Source: Actinomycetaceae bacterium (GTDB lineage: Bacteria; Actinomycetota; Actinomycetes; Actinomycetales; Actinomycetaceae). From it: 64,000 bases of DNA. Numbering within the stretch: position 1 is the stretch's first letter; each line of letters begins with the position of its first letter. Below are positions 26,810 through 35,237 of this stretch, piece by piece. The notes below the pieces were generated by a model that was not told the origin of the DNA, made no database searches, and was given only the letters and a program-made list of their open reading frames with translations. A program made the translations under genes and the position numbers. Location: assembly GCA_030530685.1 (NCBI GenBank), contig JAUMUM010000002.1, forward strand, positions 1 through 64,000, read 5' to 3'.

Positions 26810-27762
26810 TGCCGCCTCGGCAGCGCGAGGCGGCAGCGCGTCACACTCACACGCGGAATGATGCGGCAGCGGCGAGTACAGCCAATCCCGCGGGTCAGCC
26901 ACGCAGTGCGACGGCGGCGAGCACCGCGGGCCAGCCGCGCGAGGTACGCGAGGCACGTGAGGCACGCGACCGCCGCTACCACACGGTGCGGGTGCGGGCT
27001 GGACGTCAGCCGGGCTTCCTCCTGCTCAACGGCTGCGGCCTGGCCTCCTCCGGATGGGACGAGGTCGCCGAGGCCCTGGCGGGCTGGAAGATCATCGCCG
27101 TCGACCGCCCCGGGCGCCGCGGCACCGAAGCGGCCGGGCTCTTCTCGCTGGCGGGCGAGGTGCGCTTCCTTGAGGGCTTGCTCGACGCCGAAGGCCCCGC
27201 GGTCGTCATCGCCCACTCGATGGCCGCCTTCCAGGCCGAGGCGCTGGCCCGCACCCGGCCCGACCTCGTTGCCGGGATCGTGCTCGTCGACCCCTCGGTG
27301 GCGCCGCCGCGCGCCCGGGACCTGCGCTCGGCAGCGGCGCTGAGCCGTGCGGCGGACCGGCTCCTGCGCCGGCGCCCGCTCTACCGCCTGGCCTCGGCGG
27401 CCTGGCGGGCGGGGCTGAAATCCCAGACGACGATCCCCGAGGCGATCGACGGCGCCGGGTGGCGCGACACCTGGCAGAGCCGGCCGAGCCTCGCGGCCGC
27501 CGCGGCCGAGTCACTGTCCTTTTCCGGTCAGGCCGCCGAGCTCGCGTGGCTGCGGCGCACCCGGGCGGCGCCCACGGTGCCGGCGGTCGTCCTTCAGGCG
27601 CCGCCCTTCATGGGGGTCAAAGCCCTCCAGGCCCTGCGCGGCGCCTTCGCCGCGGCCAGCGTGCACCGCGTCCCGGGCTCGCGCCACCTCATGATGCTCG
27701 ACGCGCCCCGCCTCATCGCCCATCACGCGCGGCTACTGGCGACCCGCCCGCAGAAAAGCTAG
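26806..27762 (+). CDS. alpha/beta hydrolase
   Basis: A protein of up to 318 residues with an alpha/beta hydrolase fold from about residue 65. Before that is an Ala/Arg/Thr-rich segment of doubtful structure, so the true start could be later than this GTG (or the ATG at 26809). The oxyanion strand reads GFLLLNGCGLASSGW, the nucleophile elbow AHSMAAFQAE in place of the usual GxSxG, and the acid/base end VPGSRHLMMLDAP with the likely catalytic His. Substrate is unknown. It is coupled to the DUF998 gene and converges on the RyR-domain gene with no clear terminator between them. Confidence 0.75.
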   Translation: MMPPRQREAAARHTHTRNDAAAASTANPAGQPRSATAASTAGQPREVREAREARDRRYHTVRVRAGRQPGFLLLNGCGLASSGWDEVAEALAGWKIIAVDRPGRRGTEAAGLFSLAGEVRFLEGLLDAEGPAVVIAHSMAAFQAEALARTRPDLVAGIVLVDPSVAPPRARDLRSAAALSRAADRLLRRRPLYRLASAAWRAGLKSQTTIPEAIDGAGWRDTWQSRPSLAAAAAESLSFSGQAAELAWLRRTRAAPTVPAVVLQAPPFMGVKALQALRGAFAAASVHRVPGSRHLMMLDAPRLIAHHARLLATRPQKS

Positions 27763-27852
27763 AGGGCCAAACCAGCCGATGCCACGGCCAGGCTCCGGCG
27801 CTTCAGCTCCCGCCGCCGAAGCTTCCACCGCCCGCGTCAACCCGGCTCCGCG

Positions 27853-29790
27853 TCAACCGTGCCCGCCGCCGAGCCCCGGCAGAATCTGGCCGGGCGACAG
27901 CGGGCGGTCGATGACCAGCGAGGCGAAGGCGTCGTAGACGATCGTGTCGCGCCGCGGGCCGGCCAGGAACTCGTCCCAGTCGTCGACCAGGCAGTCGTGG
28001 ACGCGCCGCAACTCGTCCTTGTCCGGCCCGTAGGTGAAGCCGCGCAGGTAGTAGGAAATCGCCCAGCGATGGTGTTCGAGCGCGGCCATGTAGTTCAGCA
28101 GCGGGTCGCCGGCGATCGCCGCCACCTGCTGCGCGACGCTCAGGCCCTGGAGTCGCTGCTGCCAGTAGTCGGCGAGCGTCAGCCCGTCGAGGCCGGCGAA
28201 GGTGCGGGCAATGCGGTCGAGGACCGCGAACTTGGTGTCGGCGTGCATGGCCAGCGAGAAGCTGGACTCCTTCTTCACCGTGCTCAGGTTGGTCCACGCC
28301 TCCTCGGAGTCGGTCGGCACCTCCTGCCCGCGCATGCGCGCCGCCGTGATGGCGTAGACGTAGTTGAAGCGCCGCGCGTGACCGAGGTAGCGGTTGGACA
28401 GGATCCTTTCCGGATTGAGCACCTCGGTGTCGAGGCCGAAGAGGTGGAGGTCGTCGCCCTGGGGCATGGCCGGCAGGAGCGGTTCGACGTCGGCGCGATG
28501 CTGGCACCACACGGCCACGGGGATGGCCCCGAGCACGGAGGCGTGGAAGTCGGCGGACAGGAGCGAGTCACGGGCGTCGGGAAGGACGAATATGGCGGCC
28601 GTGAACGGGTGGGTGCGGCCGATTCGCGCGAGCTCGTCGCGCACGGAGCGGCTCTCGGGAGCCTCGTCGATGGCGTGGAACTCGGCGATTTTACTCACGT
28701 CCTCGACCTGGGAGAAGATGCGGGTCAGGTGCAGGCTGGCGGCCCGGTCCACGAGCGTGATGCGCGCGGGAGCCAGCGGGCTGGTCACGGCGAGGTTGGC
28801 CAGCATGCCCAGCAGTTCGCCACCCACCTCACCGACACCGAACATGATGACGTGAGCGGCAGGCACGGCGGCCGCAATCTCCGCCATGCTCGCGTCGGTG
28901 GCCTTCACCTGCCCGGCCATCGGCTCCAGAGCTCCCGCTTTGCCCGCCATGAACCTGCGCGAAAGCCGAAGGCCGGAGGGCAGCACGGAGAACTTTCCGG
29001 AGCCGAGCAGCTCGTAGCACGCCAGCTCGGCCAGCGAGAAGTAGTGCATGTGGAAATTGGGGTGCCGATTGATGACCACCTCGAAGATCTCGCGCAGGCG
29101 GCGGCTGTCGGAGTTGACGTAGACGTTGACGTGCTGGTCGGCCGGCGTATGCTCGGCTATCCAGCGCACGTGGCCGAAGTTCTCCGGCTCGCTCTCCAGG
29201 CAGATCATGCCCAGGGCGGTGGACAGGCGCATGCGCCGTATCGCGCGGTCATCAGCGGCCGTGTCGTTCATGTCGTAGTCCACGACCACCACGTGCACGC
29301 CCTCGGCCTTCAGGGAGCGGATCTCCTCGGCGGGTGTCGTGTCGACGACGACGCAGATGACACCGGTGGCCCCGTCCCACCCGAGGATCTGGTGGATGAG
29401 CGCGCGGGACCTCTCGCTGCACCCGAGCACGACGACGTGCCCGGCGCGCAGCGGGTGCAATCGCATGCGCACGTCGACAGCGAAGGCCTCGAATATGGCC
29501 AGGACGCCGGCGGCGGTGGTCAGCGGGGCGACCCACCGCGCCACCTCGAAGAGGAAGGGGCCGGTCTGCTCGTGGGCGATCTCGGAGTCGAAAAGGAAGA
29601 GCTGGAATGCCGTGTAGATCGTGAAGGACAGGTCCGGCAGGAAGCCGCCCTGGGTGCCCCATGTCACCTGCGCCGTGCCGACCGCGGCCGAGACGAGGGC
29701 GACGCACGCCAGGATGGCGAACAGCGGCGAGCGCACGAGGTTGCGCGGCTTGGTCCCCACGACCATGCGGCTCGTCCAGTCCTCACTCAC
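27853..29790 (-). CDS. channel-like membrane protein with two Rossmann domains and a C-terminal RyR domain
   Basis: A 645-residue protein. Hydrophobic segments at about 20-42 and 86-105 flank a loop that contains DLSFTIYTAFQLFLFD, an arrangement like a two-helix ion channel, although no K+ filter (TVGYG) is present. Two dinucleotide-binding modules follow: a first TrkA-N-like one (GHVVVLGCSERSRALIHQIL, degenerate glycine motif) and a second with a clean GVGEVG at 318-323. The C-terminus (about 568-610) is a RyR domain, ALEHHRWAISYYLRGFTYGP followed by RVHDCLVDDWDEF. RyR domains in bacteria are proposed ligand sensors. The GTG start overlaps the TIR gene stop by eight bases and has AAGGAG upstream. 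It most likely gates or signals in response to an NAD-derived or other nucleotide; that is inference. Confidence 0.8.
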   Translation of the reverse strand: MSEDWTSRMVVGTKPRNLVRSPLFAILACVALVSAAVGTAQVTWGTQGGFLPDLSFTIYTAFQLFLFDSEIAHEQTGPFLFEVARWVAPLTTAAGVLAIFEAFAVDVRMRLHPLRAGHVVVLGCSERSRALIHQILGWDGATGVICVVVDTTPAEEIRSLKAEGVHVVVVDYDMNDTAADDRAIRRMRLSTALGMICLESEPENFGHVRWIAEHTPADQHVNVYVNSDSRRLREIFEVVINRHPNFHMHYFSLAELACYELLGSGKFSVLPSGLRLSRRFMAGKAGALEPMAGQVKATDASMAEIAAAVPAAHVIMFGVGEVGGELLGMLANLAVTSPLAPARITLVDRAASLHLTRIFSQVEDVSKIAEFHAIDEAPESRSVRDELARIGRTHPFTAAIFVLPDARDSLLSADFHASVLGAIPVAVWCQHRADVEPLLPAMPQGDDLHLFGLDTEVLNPERILSNRYLGHARRFNYVYAITAARMRGQEVPTDSEEAWTNLSTVKKESSFSLAMHADTKFAVLDRIARTFAGLDGLTLADYWQQRLQGLSVAQQVAAIAGDPLLNYMAALEHHRWAISYYLRGFTYGPDKDELRRVHDCLVDDWDEFLAGPRRDTIVYDAFASLVIDRPLSPGQILPGLGGGHG

Positions 29791-32700
29791 CCAGCTGCTC
29801 CTTTTCCTCCTTGCTCAGCTCGCGCCCTTCGAGCAGCTCGTCGGCCAGCTTGTCGAGGTAGGCGCGCGAACGCAGCCCCACCAGGCGGGACTGGGATCTT
29901 GCGACCGCGTCGTTAGTGTCCACATCCTCCACGACGACCGAGTCCCTGGCCACGAGCGCCCGTGGATCGGGCTTGGAGACCTTGAATGTTCGCACGGCCA
30001 GCCCGGTCCGGGTATCAACGAGGGCCAGCTCTTTGGCACCCGAGCGGGCCACGAGCAGCTGGCCATCGGCCGAGGCTTCCACCGCGCTGCCGCCCGCTCC
30101 GGACAGATCCAATTCGCTGGGCAGCGAGGACGATGTCAACTCCTTGCCGTCACCGTCGTAGCGCACCGCCTGCCGGCCGTCTAGCGCCAGGACGGACTCG
30201 AGTTCGCCAGCCGAGCCGACGACGCTCAGGGCCTGGCCCTCGCCCCGGGAAACGGCCTTGCCCGACTTCGTGTCGTAGACCGTGAAGCCCCTCCCCTCGC
30301 GGGAGACGGCCACCATCGTGCCATCGGCACTGGCTCGCAGTGACGTGACGGCGGCCTTGCTGGCCTTGCCGAGCCGGCCGATCGTTCCCGAGGCGTCGGC
30401 TCGCACCACGGAGCCGTCCGCGGCCGCGAACACCACGTCCTTGCCCGTCCCGAAGACGGCGAGCGGTCCGCTCTTTGAGGTGACCACGGGAGCCTCTTCG
30501 ATCTCGTATTCGGACTCAGTGAGGATCTTACCCGAGGGCGCGGCACTATCGGTCTCCCCGTAGACGACGAGGCGCCCGTCGTCGTTCAGTCCCGTCAGCA
30601 GCTTGCCATCGTTGCTGACGGCCACCAGCGAAGAAAAGTTATTCTTCCGTGCCGTCCGAACGGACGTACTGCCAGGCCTCCACACATAGGAGACATAGTC
30701 ACCATCCGAATAGACGGCGGTGCCGTCATTGGACCTCGCCATCGGGGAGCCGTCGACCGCCGCCGTCTTCTCCGTGCCCCGGGTCTGGATAACCGTCACG
30801 CTTCCGTCCGTCCCGCGGGCGAAGAGGCGCGCACCGTCCCGGGAGTAGCGAATGCTCGCAATGGGCGAGCCCAAGGGGCCGGTATTGGCGTAGTTCGACG
30901 TCGAAACCTTTCCCGTATTGTGCGTGCTCGTTTCGAGCGATGATGGCGAGAAAGCGCCATCATCACCTGCCCTCCACTGGGCAATGGAATTGTCCTCCAG
31001 GAGCGCCGCGAAGGAGGAGCCCTCCGGAGACAGGGCGCCCTGGAGTACCCTGTCCCCTCCCCCGTAAGAGGAGCTCAGGAACTCGCGACTGCCATCGTCG
31101 AAACGTTCCCGCTGGACATAAGAACTATCTGACACGACGAAAATCGATTGAGCGTCGTCGGTCAGGAAGACGTTCGAAAGATTAAAGTGAAAGCCCTGAG
31201 ACGTCGTCGTCTCGACGTACCCGGTTGCGGTGTCGGCCCTGTACAGATTCGTGCCGGACATGTAGACGAGTGCCTTGCCGCTACCCGCATAGCCGAGCAC
31301 CCCGTTGTTACCCGTTCGCTGAGCACTATCGTCGGCCTCCGGCTCGACTATCCATCCGATCGCCTCCCCCGTTATCGCGTCGACGCGGACCGCCCCTCCG
31401 CCGTCGAAGGCCAGGGCGAACTCACGGCCGTCGGAGCGCACGGCGATGTCCGTCAAGGTCCTTCCCGCGGCTACGTCGGCGGTGTCGAAAACCTTGCGTC
31501 CCGTCCTCACATCGACGCCGACAACGGTCGAGCTCAACTCGTCGCCGGTCAGCAGGAGGGCTCGATCGCCCTGTACCTTCACGTCCTTGATGTCCTCGGT
31601 CACCCCGGTCTCGACCGTACGGATGTCCTTGCCGTCGGAGGGAACGAGGTAGATGTCGCCGCCCGGCCCGAGCGCCCAGTACGTCGCCCCGTCCAAGGAG
31701 TCGCCGACCTTCGAGGGCACGCCAGGCAGGCGAATGCTCCTCATCTCCTCCCCGTTGTCGGCGCTCCACACGGTCAGCTCGGCGCCGTCGCCGGCGGTGG
31801 CCACTTCGTCACCCTCGACGTTGATGCCAAAGGTCGCGATATCCGAACTCGGTTCGATTTCGACGACGGGGGTGAAGTCCTCGTACAGCAGCGCCGCGCT
31901 GAGGTTCTTCTGGTATTCGCCCTCCAGGTTCGCGTATCCGTCCATGTCCTCGTTGGCCAGGTCCATGGCCGCACGCAAATAGAGCAGGCCGCGCACGCGG
32001 TCGCCCTCGTCGATCATATTGGAGGCCAGCGACATTGTGATGACGGCGTTCTTTTCATTCGCGGCTCGCCGCTCGCGCTGGGCCTTGAGCCACAGTCCCG
32101 TGATCACGACGCCGAACACCGACAGGGCCAGCGATACGGCGGTGCTGGCCGCGATGATCCTGCGCATGCGCCGCTCGCGCTGGCGCTGCGTGATGTCACC
32201 GTAGGAAACGCCCAAGATCGTGGCCATGATCCTGTGGATCTCGGTCTTCTTCAGGATGGCCAGGGATTTCTTGCGCAGGCGGTCCATGGCCTGCTCGTCA
32301 TCCTCAATGTGCTCGTAGCCTGCGAAGTCTGCGGAGGTCACCTCCTCGGGACGCACGTCGGCGGCAAGGAGCTCGCCCTTGCGCACCCACTGGATTCCAT
32401 CGCTGGTGACCACGGCCTTCGTCGCATCCCTGAGCTCGGGAGGGAAGGACTCCTCCGGTTCGCCCTCGACGAGGACGGCGATGATGTGCGAGGCGTCGCG
32501 CACCCGGAGGAAATACTCAATCTCCCGGCGGCACCACGGCGAGTCCGGCGTGCGCCTGGAACACACGACGATGAGATACCGGCTCGTCTCAAGCGCGCGT
32601 TCGATGGCCTGGCCGAGTTCGCCCGCCGGAAGCTCATCGCGGTCGCGGAACACCACGAAATCGCCGCGCTTGTCGACGTCTTCCACGGCCTTGGAAACCC

Positions 32701-32791
32701 TGTACGACTCGATGAGGTTTTGCACCTGCTGCGCGATCTGAGTATCCGGTTGCACGTGCCTGTAGGAGACAAATGCATCGTATTTGAACAC
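29783..32791 (-). CDS. TIR domain - transmembrane - beta-propeller protein
   Basis: A 1002-residue protein. Residues 1-125 form a bacterial TIR domain (YDAFVSYRH, VVFRDRDELP, YLIVVCSRRTPDSPWCRREIEYF). Glu90 aligns with the catalytic Glu of NAD-cleaving TIR domains such as SARM1. A basic helical linker leads to one membrane helix at about 212-235. Next comes the helical segment ASNMIDEGDRVRGLLYLRAAMDL, typical before WD40 domains in bacterial signalling proteins. Residues from about 285 to 965 are a WD40/PQQ-like beta-propeller with irregular blades (for example DGAELTVWSADNGEEM, DGSVTVIQTRG). Charge is positive on both sides of the helix, so topology is unclear. GTG start with GGAGG upstream. 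It is coupled to the RyR gene. Parts of it are clearly less GC-rich than neighbours, which suggests transfer. Confidence 0.85.
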   Translation of the reverse strand: MFKYDAFVSYRHVQPDTQIAQQVQNLIESYRVSKAVEDVDKRGDFVVFRDRDELPAGELGQAIERALETSRYLIVVCSRRTPDSPWCRREIEYFLRVRDASHIIAVLVEGEPEESFPPELRDATKAVVTSDGIQWVRKGELLAADVRPEEVTSADFAGYEHIEDDEQAMDRLRKKSLAILKKTEIHRIMATILGVSYGDITQRQRERRMRRIIAASTAVSLALSVFGVVITGLWLKAQRERRAANEKNAVITMSLASNMIDEGDRVRGLLYLRAAMDLANEDMDGYANLEGEYQKNLSAALLYEDFTPVVEIEPSSDIATFGINVEGDEVATAGDGAELTVWSADNGEEMRSIRLPGVPSKVGDSLDGATYWALGPGGDIYLVPSDGKDIRTVETGVTEDIKDVKVQGDRALLLTGDELSSTVVGVDVRTGRKVFDTADVAAGRTLTDIAVRSDGREFALAFDGGGAVRVDAITGEAIGWIVEPEADDSAQRTGNNGVLGYAGSGKALVYMSGTNLYRADTATGYVETTTSQGFHFNLSNVFLTDDAQSIFVVSDSSYVQRERFDDGSREFLSSSYGGGDRVLQGALSPEGSSFAALLEDNSIAQWRAGDDGAFSPSSLETSTHNTGKVSTSNYANTGPLGSPIASIRYSRDGARLFARGTDGSVTVIQTRGTEKTAAVDGSPMARSNDGTAVYSDGDYVSYVWRPGSTSVRTARKNNFSSLVAVSNDGKLLTGLNDDGRLVVYGETDSAAPSGKILTESEYEIEEAPVVTSKSGPLAVFGTGKDVVFAAADGSVVRADASGTIGRLGKASKAAVTSLRASADGTMVAVSREGRGFTVYDTKSGKAVSRGEGQALSVVGSAGELESVLALDGRQAVRYDGDGKELTSSSLPSELDLSGAGGSAVEASADGQLLVARSGAKELALVDTRTGLAVRTFKVSKPDPRALVARDSVVVEDVDTNDAVARSQSRLVGLRSRAYLDKLADELLEGRELSKEEKEQLGE

Positions 32792-32887
32792 TGAGCTCCT
32801 CCCGTTGCCCCGCGCCAGTCTACGGGAGCTGTCAATCGTGCGTGAGAGTGCCGTGCAGTTGAGACGATTACCGAATAGGCTGTGATC
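32792..32887. promoter_or_regulatory. divergent promoter region of the TIR operon and glgE
   Basis: On the minus strand TAGACT (complement of 32817-32822) is the best -10 for the TIR operon, about 26 bases from its GTG; a perfect TTGACA nearby is wrongly spaced. On the plus strand TAGGCT at 32876-32881 ends six bases before the GTG at 32888, so glgE may be leaderless. Confidence 0.4.
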
Positions 32888-35218
32888 GTGAGCACTCCTA
32901 AAGACAAGTCCGCGCCGACCGCGGCCCCACACCCCGGTGAGAACCTGCCACTCGACGAGAAACCCGCCACCTCGACATCGAAAGGGACGAAGTCCGCCGC
33001 AGGCAAGGCCAGTAAGCCGACAGCGAATGCGGCAGCCGCCCCGGCGAAGCGCGCCGCCAAGACTGCGGCCGCCAAGAGGAAGAGCGCGGCGGCCAGTGCA
33101 AAGACGGCGACCAGTGCAAGAACCGCCGCAACGAATGCCACGGGTGCGAAGGCAGCAGCCGAGGCCGCCTCGCCGGCTTCGGTCGAGCCGGTCGAAGCAG
33201 CACCCGCACCGGCCGCGGCCGCGGCCGCGATAGGCCGGATACCGATCATGGACATCACGCCATGCATCGAGGGCGGGCGCCTGGCTGCCAAGGGGACCGA
33301 GCGCGAGTCCTTCCCCGTGCAGGCGACGATCTTCCGCGAGGGCCACGACGCCTTCGCCGCCGAGGCACAGCTCATCGACCCCGACGGCAAGGTCGCCCAG
33401 GTCGCGCCCATGGAGCTCGTGCGCCCGGGCCTGGGCCGCTACGAGGCCTGGCTGACCCCCTCGCGCCCCGGCCGCTGGCAGTTCAAGATCCTCGCGTGGT
33501 CCGACCCCTACGCGACGTGGCAGCACACAGCGCAGGTCAAGATCGACGCCGGCGTCGACATCCCGCTCGTCTTCCTCGAGGCCGAGGCGTTCTTCAGGCG
33601 CGCCTGGGAGCAGGCCCCCGCCCGGTCCAAGGCCCGCGCGGCATTCAAGAAGGCGCGCCTGGCCGTGGCCGACGAGTCGCTCAGCGTCGGCGATCGCCTG
33701 GCCGCCGCCACCTCGGCCGACGTCAAGGCGGCCCTCGCGTCCAGCCCCGTTCGCGACCTCGTCACCGAGTCCGAGCCGCTGCCCGTCAATGTCGACAGGC
33801 TGCGCGCCCTGGCCGGCTCCTGGTACGAGTTCTTCCCGCGCTCGGTGGGCGCCAAGCAGCGCCCCGACGGCACGTGGAAGTCGGGCACACTGCGCACCGC
33901 GGCCAAGGACCTGGAGCGCGTGGCCTCGATGGGCTTCGACGTCATCTACCTCACGCCCGTCCACCCGATCGGCACGACCAACCGCAAGGGCCGCAATAAC
34001 ACGCTCGTGACCGAGCCTGGGGACCCCGGCAGCCCGTACGCCATCGGCTCGGCCGAGGGCGGTCACGACGCCATCCACCCCGAACTTGGAACCTTCAAGG
34101 ACTTCGACTACTTCGTCAGGCAGGCCAAAAAGCACGGCCTGGAGGTGGCCCTGGACATCGCGCTCCAGTGCTCACCCGACCATCCGTGGCTGACCGAACA
34201 CCCCGAGTGGTTCACGACGCGGGCCGACGGCACCATCGCCTACGCCGAGAACCCGCCGAAGAAGTACCAGGACATCTACCCGCTGAACTTCGATCGCGAC
34301 CCCGAGGGCATCTACGCCGAGATCATGCGCGTCCTCGAGGTGTGGGTCGAGCACGGCGTGACGATCTTCCGCGTCGACAATCCGCACACCAAGCCCCTCC
34401 AGTTCTGGGAGCGCCTGCTGGCCGAGTTCCGCGAGCGCCACCCCGAGGTCGTCTTCCTCTCGGAGGCCTTCACGGTGCCGCCCATGCTCCAGGGCCTGGG
34501 CGCGGCAGGCTTCCACCAGTCCTACACGTACTTCACGTGGCGCATCGGCAAGAAGGAGATCGAGGACTACCTGTGGGAGCTGGCCCGCGTCAGCGACGAC
34601 CGCGTCCGCCCGGCGTTCTGGCCGACGACGCACGACATCCTCACGCCCTACATGCAGCGCGGCGGCGTGGCGGCCTTCTCCATCCGCGCGGTCCTGGCCG
34701 CGACCGGCGCGCCGACGTGGGGCATCTACTCCGGCTACGAGCTCGTGGAGAACGTGGCCCGGCCCGGCGCCGAGGAGCAGATCGACAACGAGAAGTACGA
34801 GTTCAAGTCGCGCGACTTCGCCGCCGGCCAGTACACCGGCATCCCCCAGTTGCTCGGCAGGCTCAACGACATCAGGCGCCGCCACACGGCGCTCCAGCGG
34901 CTGCGCGGGCTCGTCATCAACCCGACGTCGAACGATCAGGTCATCTCCTTCACGAGGTTCGCGCGGCCCGAGGAGACGGCCGACGGCAAGCCGGACGCGG
35001 TCATCGTCGTGCTCAACCTCGACCCGTACGCCACGCGCGACGCCCAGGTCAGCCTCGACCTCGGCCCCTTCGGAGTCCAGCCGCGCTGGGACGGAGGGCC
35101 GATCATGGAGGTCACCGACGAGCTCGGCGGCCAGACCTACCTGTGGAACGAGCGCCCCTACGTCAGGCTCGATCCGCGCGGCCAGTGCGCGCACGTGCTT
35201 TCCGTCAGGGTCCTGTGA
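32888..35218 (+). CDS. glgE: alpha-1,4-glucan:maltose-1-phosphate maltosyltransferase
   Basis: A 776-residue GH13 subfamily 3 enzyme that adds maltosyl units from maltose-1-phosphate to alpha-1,4-glucan. The catalytic nucleophile is Asp497 in IFRVDNPHTKP and the acid/base Glu526 in VFLSEAFTVPP; YFTWRIGKKEIEDYL is typical of GlgE. The protein has an unusual N-terminal extension of about 115 residues rich in Ala, Lys and Thr, absent from standard GlgE of about 660 residues, and then starts the normal domain at RIPIMDITPCIEGG. No ribosome site precedes either GTG (32882 or 32888); the second fits a leaderless transcript. It heads the glgE-pep2-glgB cluster. Confidence 0.95.
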   Translation: MSTPKDKSAPTAAPHPGENLPLDEKPATSTSKGTKSAAGKASKPTANAAAAPAKRAAKTAAAKRKSAAASAKTATSARTAATNATGAKAAAEAASPASVEPVEAAPAPAAAAAAIGRIPIMDITPCIEGGRLAAKGTERESFPVQATIFREGHDAFAAEAQLIDPDGKVAQVAPMELVRPGLGRYEAWLTPSRPGRWQFKILAWSDPYATWQHTAQVKIDAGVDIPLVFLEAEAFFRRAWEQAPARSKARAAFKKARLAVADESLSVGDRLAAATSADVKAALASSPVRDLVTESEPLPVNVDRLRALAGSWYEFFPRSVGAKQRPDGTWKSGTLRTAAKDLERVASMGFDVIYLTPVHPIGTTNRKGRNNTLVTEPGDPGSPYAIGSAEGGHDAIHPELGTFKDFDYFVRQAKKHGLEVALDIALQCSPDHPWLTEHPEWFTTRADGTIAYAENPPKKYQDIYPLNFDRDPEGIYAEIMRVLEVWVEHGVTIFRVDNPHTKPLQFWERLLAEFRERHPEVVFLSEAFTVPPMLQGLGAAGFHQSYTYFTWRIGKKEIEDYLWELARVSDDRVRPAFWPTTHDILTPYMQRGGVAAFSIRAVLAATGAPTWGIYSGYELVENVARPGAEEQIDNEKYEFKSRDFAAGQYTGIPQLLGRLNDIRRRHTALQRLRGLVINPTSNDQVISFTRFARPEETADGKPDAVIVVLNLDPYATRDAQVSLDLGPFGVQPRWDGGPIMEVTDELGGQTYLWNERPYVRLDPRGQCAHVLSVRVL

Positions 35219-35237
35219 TGGACGAGGAGTTCGCGTG

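Noticed and set aside
27853-32791. Classical Thoeris or STAND/NACHT defence operon
   Set aside because: There is no ThsA-like SIR2-SLOG or macro-domain partner and no NTPase module; the architecture differs from the forms I know.
26100-32800. Genomic island with integrase and attachment sites
   Set aside because: No integrase, transposase, tRNA target or flanking direct repeat was found around the TIR/RyR operon; transfer is suggested only by gene content and local composition.
32830-32835. Perfect TTGACA on the minus strand as the TIR operon -35
   Set aside because: No acceptable -10 lies 16-18 bases downstream; the sequence there is CGGGGC.
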